A DNA stretch of 64,000 nt, taken from an uncultured Prevotellaceae bacterium. Its GTDB lineage: Bacteria > Bacteroidota > Bacteroidia > Bacteroidales > Muribaculaceae. The position numbers were made by a program, and so were the translations under genes. A model generated the notes under the pieces. That model was not told the origin of the DNA. It saw only the letters and a program-made list of their open reading frames with translations, and ran no database searches. Positions 59,040-64,000 of the stretch are shown in pieces. The stretch spans positions 1 through 64,000 of the forward strand of contig ONKU01000009.1 of NCBI GenBank assembly GCA_900318535.1, read 5' to 3'. Each line of letters begins with the position of its first letter. The first letter of the stretch is position 1.

Positions 59040-59723
59040 ATGACAGAAGAAGAAAGAAACAAGGAGATTGAGTGGTTGATGGGAAGCATCAAGCGATCGG
59101 CTGCCGGAGGGCGTGGTATGACTTTTACTCTCCTTTTCATGTCGATTATAATCATCGCCTTTGGCATTTTGTCGATATTCTTTCTTAAAGACGATGATGG
59201 CCATATTATTTCGCTATGCATCGTGGCTCTGGGGGGAGTGTTCCTCTTGTCGGGTCTGATCAGTTATTTTTCTCACAAAATAATGGCCCATGCCGAGACT
59301 CCACGGGAATTGTTGGCCGCTCATGACAGGATGTGGAAAATCCAGTCGGCCATTTTAATGGTGTTTTTTGTTGTCTTGGCGGTTGTTACTCATGGTGGTT
59401 TTGTCTCTAAAGCATGCTTAATCTTGAGCGGGGTATTGCTGGTCATCGCTGGATGGCTGGCCATGCAACACAGGTTGAGGTTATGGGTGGGTATTCTTCT
59501 GTTATTGGTAGAGAGTGTCTTGCTCTACTTCTCTGGAGTTGGCCTTCTCATGGGATTGCCCCTTCTCTTGGCGATGGTTTCAATCATGAAAGGGGAAAAG
59601 TCATTATTTGCGGGTAAAGAGAGTGAAGGCCTGGATGAAGAAGATGAACAGGATTTCAGGCGCTTGCGAGAACTTGTGGAAGAGAGCGAGTCAAGGATCG
59701 AAACGAATACAAACAATAAATAG
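59040..59723 (+). CDS. Multi-pass membrane protein, unknown
   Basis: 227-aa protein, not recognised. An N-terminal charged segment (MTEEERNKEIEWLMGSIKRS) is followed by about six hydrophobic helices (for example FTLLFMSIIIIAFGILSIFF, ILMVFFVVLAVVTHGGFV, ILLLLVESVLLYFSGVGLLM) and an acidic C-terminal tail (SEGLDEEDEQDFRRLRELVEESESRIE). The region is visibly richer in A/T than its neighbours. It lies 7 bp before the GH31 gene on the same strand. Confidence 0.7.
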   Translation: MTEEERNKEIEWLMGSIKRSAAGGRGMTFTLLFMSIIIIAFGILSIFFLKDDDGHIISLCIVALGGVFLLSGLISYFSHKIMAHAETPRELLAAHDRMWKIQSAILMVFFVVLAVVTHGGFVSKACLILSGVLLVIAGWLAMQHRLRLWVGILLLLVESVLLYFSGVGLLMGLPLLLAMVSIMKGEKSLFAGKESEGLDEEDEQDFRRLRELVEESESRIETNTNNK

Positions 59724-59730
59724 AACTGCG

Positions 59731-62103
59731 ATGAAACTTTACAGGACGATAACCGTGCTTGCTTTGGCGATGTTGGCAATGGCTTCCCTTGCCCAACAGC
59801 AAGCGACAATGACATTTAACGACGAGGCGCGCCACCAGACGGTCACCGTGACCGCCGTGGGCGAGGACATCATACGTGTGGATGTGGTGCCCGACGGATG
59901 GAACGGCAGCAGACTGCCGTCGCTGGCGCTTGACAAGACCGCCAAGGCCGAGATCAAGGTCGAGGAGTTGGAAGACATGAGCGTGATGCGAACCGGCAGC
60001 GGCATGAAGGTGGTTCTGGACAGGACCATGGGCAGCATCACCATGGGCAGCCGCAATGGCTACTATGTCACCGACCTGTGTGACCGCAGCACGTCAACGT
60101 TGAGCCTGCTGCACCATGGCCAGGAGTCGTTCTACGGTGCTGGCGAGCGTGGCTTCTCGTTCAATCTGGCGGGTGACACTCTTGTCAATTACAATACCCA
60201 GAACTACGGCTACCAGATGGGCGAAAAGCGCACCAAGATGATGGGCATCACCATGCCGTTTGTGATTTCGTCCAAGGGCTATGGCGTGTTGTTTGACGAC
60301 TTCTGCAAGTCATCCCTCTATTTGGGAAATCAAGGCATCGAGTATACATCCACAACCCCTCAGCCCATCTCCTATTACGTCATCAACGGCAATGGCAGGG
60401 TCGAGAGCGTCGTGAAGAATTACACGTGGCTCACGGGCCGTCAGGAACTGCCGCCGCTGTGGACGCTGGGCTACATTACGTCAAAATATGGCTACCATGA
60501 CCAGCGCGAGAGCGAGGGCGTGGTCGATACCCTCAAGCGCGAGGGCTATCCGCTGGACGGCATCGTGTTTGACCTGTACTGGTATGGCAAGGAGGAAGAC
60601 ATGGGCCGTCTGGAATGGGACAAGCAGCAGTGGCCCGACCACCGCAAGATGCTGCGCGACTTCAAGGAGAAAGGCGTCAACGTCGTGACCATCTCGCAGC
60701 CCTATGTGCTCACCAACGGCCGCGCCATCGACAATTACCGCCTGTTGGACCCCCAGGGCATCTTCTGCAAGACCGACGGCACCGACACGACCCACACCGT
60801 CACCATCTGGGTGGGGCAGGGTGGCATGTTCGACGTGTCCAATCCCGCCACGCGCCTGTGGCTGCGCAACCGCTACAAATCGCTCACCGACGAGGGCGTG
60901 ACCGGCTGGTGGGGCGACCTGGGCGAGCCCGAAAAGCATCCGCTCGAAATCCGCCACTTCAACGGCCTCACGGCCGAGCAGTACCACAACTACTACGGCA
61001 ACGAGTGGAGCAGCATCATCTATGACATGTTCAAGGAGGAGTACCCCGACCGTCGCCCGATGGTCATGATGCGCGCCGGCACGGCTGGCCTGCAGCGCTA
61101 TTCGGTGTTCCCCTGGTCCACCGACGTGTCCCGCTCGTGGGGTGGCATGCAGCCCCAGGTCAATATCATGCTCAATACGGGCCTGAGCGGTCTGGGCTAC
61201 ATGTCTCACGACGTGGGCGGCTTCGCTGTCGATCCCGCTAACAAGCGTGACGGCGAGCTCTACATCCGCTGGCTGCAGCTGGGCCTGTTCTCGCCCATGC
61301 TGCGCACCCACTCGACCTATCAGGCCGAACCCTACAATTACAAGGAATTTGGCGACCTCACGTTGCGCATCATCAAGGAGCGCTACAAGTGGCTGCCCTA
61401 TAACTACACGCTGGCCTATGACAACGCCTGGAACGGCCTGCCCCTGGTGCGCCCGCTGGGCATGTACGAGGACGATATGGATTTCGCCCGCTATGACCAC
61501 ATCAACGACCAGTACCTGTGGGGCCGTGACGTGATGGTGGCACCCGTGATGCAGCAGGGCGCCGTCAGCCGCGAGATTACTTTCCCCGACGGCACCTGGG
61601 TCGATATCAACCATCCTGAGAAGGCCTATCAGGGCCACACGACGATCAATTACAGCGCTCCCATCGAGGTGTTGCCGCTGTTTGCCCGTGCGGGAGCCTT
61701 TATCCCACAGGCCAACTACGAGATGCAGAATGTGGGCGACTATGATCCTGACAGATTGGATATCGTTTACTATTCCAGTGACAATCCCTCGACCTACATC
61801 CTCTTTGACGACGACCTGCACTCGACGGGCACCCTGGCCAGAGACAAGCACCGCATCATCCAGTTCACCGCCACGCCCCAGGGCCGTACCAACTACATTA
61901 CCATCCAGGGTCGCGGCGATATCGACGGCGATGCGCCCAGCAAGGCCTACCGCCTGATCATCCCCGCCATCAACAAGCCCGGCAAGGTGAAAATCAACGG
62001 CGCCAAAGCCAAGGACGTGACCTATGACAAGCGCACCCGCACCCTGACCGTCCCCGTCACCATCGCCGACGTCACCGCCACCACCATCATCGAAATCTCA
62101 TAG
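59731..62103 (+). CDS. Glycoside hydrolase family 31
   Basis: Exported retaining alpha-glycosidase, 790 aa, with signal peptide MKLYRTITVLALAMLAMASLAQQ. N-terminal beta-sandwich, then the catalytic barrel: LYWYGKEEDMGRLEWDKQQW, nucleophile Asp396 in GWWGDLGEPEKHP, acid/base Asp494 in MSHDVGGFAVDP, and SPMLRTHSTYQAEPY; C-terminal beta domains end in a DUF5110-like strand set. Most GH31 enzymes are alpha-glucosidases or alpha-xylosidases; the GDLGEPE form does not fix the specificity. ATG at 59731 is chosen, since upstream codons lie in the preceding gene. Confidence 0.93.
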   Translation: MKLYRTITVLALAMLAMASLAQQQATMTFNDEARHQTVTVTAVGEDIIRVDVVPDGWNGSRLPSLALDKTAKAEIKVEELEDMSVMRTGSGMKVVLDRTMGSITMGSRNGYYVTDLCDRSTSTLSLLHHGQESFYGAGERGFSFNLAGDTLVNYNTQNYGYQMGEKRTKMMGITMPFVISSKGYGVLFDDFCKSSLYLGNQGIEYTSTTPQPISYYVINGNGRVESVVKNYTWLTGRQELPPLWTLGYITSKYGYHDQRESEGVVDTLKREGYPLDGIVFDLYWYGKEEDMGRLEWDKQQWPDHRKMLRDFKEKGVNVVTISQPYVLTNGRAIDNYRLLDPQGIFCKTDGTDTTHTVTIWVGQGGMFDVSNPATRLWLRNRYKSLTDEGVTGWWGDLGEPEKHPLEIRHFNGLTAEQYHNYYGNEWSSIIYDMFKEEYPDRRPMVMMRAGTAGLQRYSVFPWSTDVSRSWGGMQPQVNIMLNTGLSGLGYMSHDVGGFAVDPANKRDGELYIRWLQLGLFSPMLRTHSTYQAEPYNYKEFGDLTLRIIKERYKWLPYNYTLAYDNAWNGLPLVRPLGMYEDDMDFARYDHINDQYLWGRDVMVAPVMQQGAVSREITFPDGTWVDINHPEKAYQGHTTINYSAPIEVLPLFARAGAFIPQANYEMQNVGDYDPDRLDIVYYSSDNPSTYILFDDDLHSTGTLARDKHRIIQFTATPQGRTNYITIQGRGDIDGDAPSKAYRLIIPAINKPGKVKINGAKAKDVTYDKRTRTLTVPVTIADVTATTIIEIS

Positions 62104-62121
62104 TAATAAACTACGGATTTC

Positions 62122-62189
62122 ACGAATTAAACTGAGGACATCCGCATTCCAGAACAAAATGGAATGCGGATGCCCTTCGCTTAATTCGT
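62122..62189. terminator. Nested palindrome after GH31
   Basis: Inner stem CATCCGCATTCC (62139-62150)/GGAATGCGGATG (62161-62172) with a 10-nt loop; outer arms ACGAATTAA (62122-62130)/TTAATTCGT (62181-62189). Likely a bidirectional terminator between GH31 and the ybjQ-like gene. Confidence 0.75.
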
Positions 62190-62245
62190 TAATTTGGCAG
62201 ACCTAAAAACTTCGCGTCTTAGCGTGAGGCCAAAGGACGCGGATG

Positions 62246-62281
62246 CCAATTAGTCCAATTCGCGCAATTCGTAGTTTAGTT
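62246..62281. repeat. 9-nt CCAATTnGn array
   Basis: CCAATTAGT, CCAATTCGC, GCAATTCGT, then the weaker AGTTTAGTT, ending at the stop of the ybjQ-like gene (62282). Confidence 0.6.
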
Positions 62282-62599
62282 TCAGATGACCACGGCGGTG
62301 CCGCTGGTGGCGACCATGAGCATGGAGTTGCTCTCGCCGATGGTCTCATAGTCGATGTCGATGCCCACGATGGCGTTGGCGCCCATGGCCTGAGCACGTT
62401 CCATCATTTCCTGCATGGCGGTATCCTTGGCCTTGCGAAGCACTTTCTCGTAGCTGGCCGAGCGGCCGCCCACGATGTCGCGGATGCCGGCAAATATATC
62501 CTTCATGAAGTTGGCGCCGATAATCGTTTCGCCTGTCACTACGCCCTTGTACTCTCTAATCCTGTAACCCTCTACTTGGGGAGTCGTCGTCAGTATCAT
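62282..62599 (-). CDS. YbjQ/UPF0145-family protein
   Basis: 105-aa cytosolic protein spanning the whole UPF0145 (YbjQ, 'heavy-metal-binding') family: [77 protein letters not shown] and [15 protein letters not shown]. Forms pentameric rings in known structures; function is not established. Appears to be a single gene. Confidence 0.93.
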   Translation of the reverse strand: MILTTTPQVEGYRIREYKGVVTGETIIGANFMKDIFAGIRDIVGGRSASYEKVLRKAKDTAMQEMMERAQAMGANAIVGIDIDYETIGESNSMLMVATSGTAVVI

Positions 62600-62770
62600 A
62601 TCTCTATTCTTTTAATTGATTAACACACCCGATCAACCATGCAAAAACTATGCCAAGCGCTCAAAACCAGATGCTCCAAAACAAAACCACGTACCATATC
62701 TCATGAACCTCCTTAGAAACATAAAACTTAAAATCTTGCCTTTTTCTTTCATCGTTTTGGGGTATTTTGC

Positions 62771-62778
62771 TATATTTG
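62771..62778 (+). promoter_or_regulatory. -7 element for the BspA-like gene
   Basis: TATATTTG, 69 nt before the ATG at 62848; no -33 match. The remainder of 62600-62847 has no supported gene. Confidence 0.45.
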
Positions 62779-62847
62779 CAGCAAATATCATCTCGCCGTA
62801 GATTTATTGATAACTATCAAGGAATCAAAATCATAAAACGATACGCT

Positions 62848-64000
62848 ATGAAAAAAGAACTCTTAATCTTTCGATGGGTCGTTCTGTTGGCGGCTCTCGC
62901 ATGTGCCCACGGCGCCAGCGCCCAGGAGGCCTATGCCTGGTACTCGCCGGGGGCCAATTCGCTGACGTTCTGCTACGACAACGAGCGCAGTATCTGCGTG
63001 GGTACGACCTATGACTTGAACGATGGCACCATCGAGCCAGGTTGGATAACTGATGGCAACAGTGCCTATGTGAAGTATGTTTCCTTTCACCACTCGTTCG
63101 CCGATTACCGCCCGACGTCGACCTACCACTGGTTCTACGAAATGCGTAACCTTGAATCCATCACCGGGATGAGGTACCTGAACACCAGCGAGGTGACGCG
63201 CATGGATAATATGTTCCATGCCTGCTATAAATTGACGAGCATTGACTTGAGCAATTTCAATACTACCAATGTGACCAGCATGTCGGGCATGTTCTCCCGT
63301 TGCTCCGGTATGACGGTACTTGACTTGAGCAGTTTTAACACGGCCAATGTGACCAGCATGGAGTATATGTTCAATGCCTGCACCAATCTGACAACCATCT
63401 ATGTCGGTACCGAGTGGAGCACAGCGGCTGTGACCAAATCTACAGACATGTTCTATAACTGCACCAGCCTGTTTGGCGGCAAAGGAACCCCCTACGATGC
63501 CGACCATGTGGATAAGACCTATGCCCGCCTCGATGGTAAAGACGGCCTTCCGGGCTACTTGAGCGATATCGTTCCTGGACCCTATGCCTGCTTCACGACG
63601 GCGGATAAGACGCTGACGTTCTACTTCGACAACCAGCGCAATACGCGCCCAGGCAAGACCTATGACCTGAACGAGGGAAAAAACAATTCTGGCTGGAGAG
63701 ACGATGGCACCAATGACAAAGTGAGCAAGGTGGTGTTTGACCCGTCGTTTGCCGAGGCCCGCCCGACGAGCACCTACGGCTGGTTTTACGGCATGCAGTG
63801 GATGAAATCCATCGAGGGCCTCGAGTATCTGAACACCAGTGAGGTGACTTTTATGAATTATATGTTCTATGACTGCAGTGACTTGACGAGTATTGACTTG
63901 AGTCATTTCAACACCGACAAGGCCACACACATGCCTGGCTTGTTCTCCTATTGCCAGAAACTTACGAGCCTTGACCTGACCACCTTCAACACCGCCAATG
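62848..64000 (+). CDS. BspA-like (DUF285) surface repeat protein, 3' incomplete
   Basis: Open frame running off the window (at least 384 codons). Signal peptide MKKELLIFRWVVLLAALACAHGASAQ. Then a ~220-residue block: a beta-type opening (SLTFCYDNERSICVGTTYDLNDG) and DUF285/Mycoplasma-type 25-residue repeats such as YLNTSEVTRMDNMFHACYKL, TSIDLSNFNTTNVTSMSGMF, VLDLSSFNTANVTSMEYMF. A second block from ~residue 247 repeats the same order (TLTFYFDNQRNTRPGKTYDLNEG ... YLNTSEVTFMNYMFYDCSDL). BspA-family proteins are secreted adhesins in oral and gut Bacteroidetes. The C-terminus, which would show the sorting domain, lies outside. Confidence 0.88.
   Translation, partial: MKKELLIFRWVVLLAALACAHGASAQEAYAWYSPGANSLTFCYDNERSICVGTTYDLNDGTIEPGWITDGNSAYVKYVSFHHSFADYRPTSTYHWFYEMRNLESITGMRYLNTSEVTRMDNMFHACYKLTSIDLSNFNTTNVTSMSGMFSRCSGMTVLDLSSFNTANVTSMEYMFNACTNLTTIYVGTEWSTAAVTKSTDMFYNCTSLFGGKGTPYDADHVDKTYARLDGKDGLPGYLSDIVPGPYACFTTADKTLTFYFDNQRNTRPGKTYDLNEGKNNSGWRDDGTNDKVSKVVFDPSFAEARPTSTYGWFYGMQWMKSIEGLEYLNTSEVTFMNYMFYDCSDLTSIDLSHFNTDKATHMPGLFSYCQKLTSLDLTTFNTAN

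Noticed and set aside
60481..61851. 456-codon minus-strand open frame over GH31
   Set aside because: Antisense shadow; GH31 catalytic motifs lie on the plus strand.
62616..62801. 61-codon plus-strand open frame with a hydrophobic end
   Set aside because: No start context, and the BspA-like gene's -7 element lies inside it; coding character is weak.
62863..63930. 355-codon minus-strand open frame with apparent repeats
   Set aside because: The repeats are the reverse complement of the BspA-like DUF285 repeats, which have a signal peptide in the plus frame.
1..64000. tRNA, rRNA, riboswitch or mobile-element genes
   Set aside because: Intergenic spaces were read for cloverleaf arms, riboswitch-like leaders, transposase or integrase motifs and inverted terminal repeats; none was convincing by eye.

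Overview
This 64 kb window is chromosomal DNA from a member of the order Bacteroidales, most likely a gut commensal. The family is inference; Muribaculaceae- or Prevotellaceae-like is plausible given the fairly high GC. The evidence is the Bacteroidetes promoter motif (TTG, about 19-20 nt, TAnnTTTG) in front of many genes, and lineage-typical genes: the alternative GlmU, pyrophosphate-dependent phosphofructokinase, HU-CCDC81/SPOR protein, UpxY-type antiterminator, GH29 and GH31 glycosidases, a dockerin-like protein and a BspA-like repeat protein. I see no rRNA, tRNA, insertion sequence, integrase, prophage or CRISPR array. Coding density is high and codon use is fairly even.

Layout. 0-2 kb: ribosomal operon rpsF-rpsR-rplI and a Dabb-domain gene. 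2-6 kb (minus): secreted dockerin/beta-sandwich protein, then ftsY-rimO. 6-11 kb (plus): an exported hydrolase cluster (carboxylesterase lipoprotein, alpha-L-fucosidase, C69 dipeptidase). 11-16.6 kb: GlmU-like protein, rfbC, clpB and a Wza-like export lipoprotein. 16.7-23 kb: UDG-family glycosylase, HU/SPOR membrane protein, C45 hydrolase, hydroxyacid dehydrogenase with PAS protein, HU protein, and an HU-membrane-LysM-like fusion. 23-27 kb (minus): a five-gene dTDP-amino-sugar operon (rfbA, two FdtA-like cupins, DegT aminotransferase, SGNH-like membrane protein). 27-33 kb: pfp, ribE operon, phoH-menG. 33-38 kb: heavy-metal permease fused to an HMA domain, then an AAA ATPase/DUF4435 fusion followed by a MATE transporter and a broken YoeB toxin remnant. 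38-46 kb: GT2, radC, exported flavodoxin, cmk-ispH operon, MBL hydrolase with RsmI-like methylase, divergent efp/rpmH. 46-52 kb (minus): acetyltransferase, membrane-anchored CbbX-like AAA ATPase with a secreted partner, and a UpxY-gmd-fcl GDP-fucose locus. 52-58.8 kb: NUDIX, two lipoproteins, polyprenyl synthase, tatD, M13 peptidase, dnaB. 59-64 kb: membrane protein, GH31, YbjQ protein and the start of a BspA-like surface protein cut by the window end.

How it fits together. Several units concern glycans: GDP-fucose synthesis, dTDP-3-amino-6-deoxyhexose synthesis, dTDP-rhamnose epimerase, export lipoprotein and GT2 on the building side; fucosidase, GH31, esterase and exported peptidases on the degrading side. 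The rest is mostly core replication, translation and isoprenoid machinery.

Most interesting observations: (i) phased imperfect arrays of 7-nt or 9-nt units at gene junctions, often including the upstream stop codon and running up to the next start codon, with one 26-nt stretch identical at two junctions 32 kb apart; (ii) a single-chain ABC-type ATPase/DUF4435 protein resembling a fused PARIS (AriA-AriB) anti-phage effector, next to a toxin remnant; (iii) tandem FdtA-like cupins with complementary loss of conserved motifs; (iv) a membrane-anchored CbbX-like ATPase; (v) acidic Ala/Glu tails on both bS6 and bL9.
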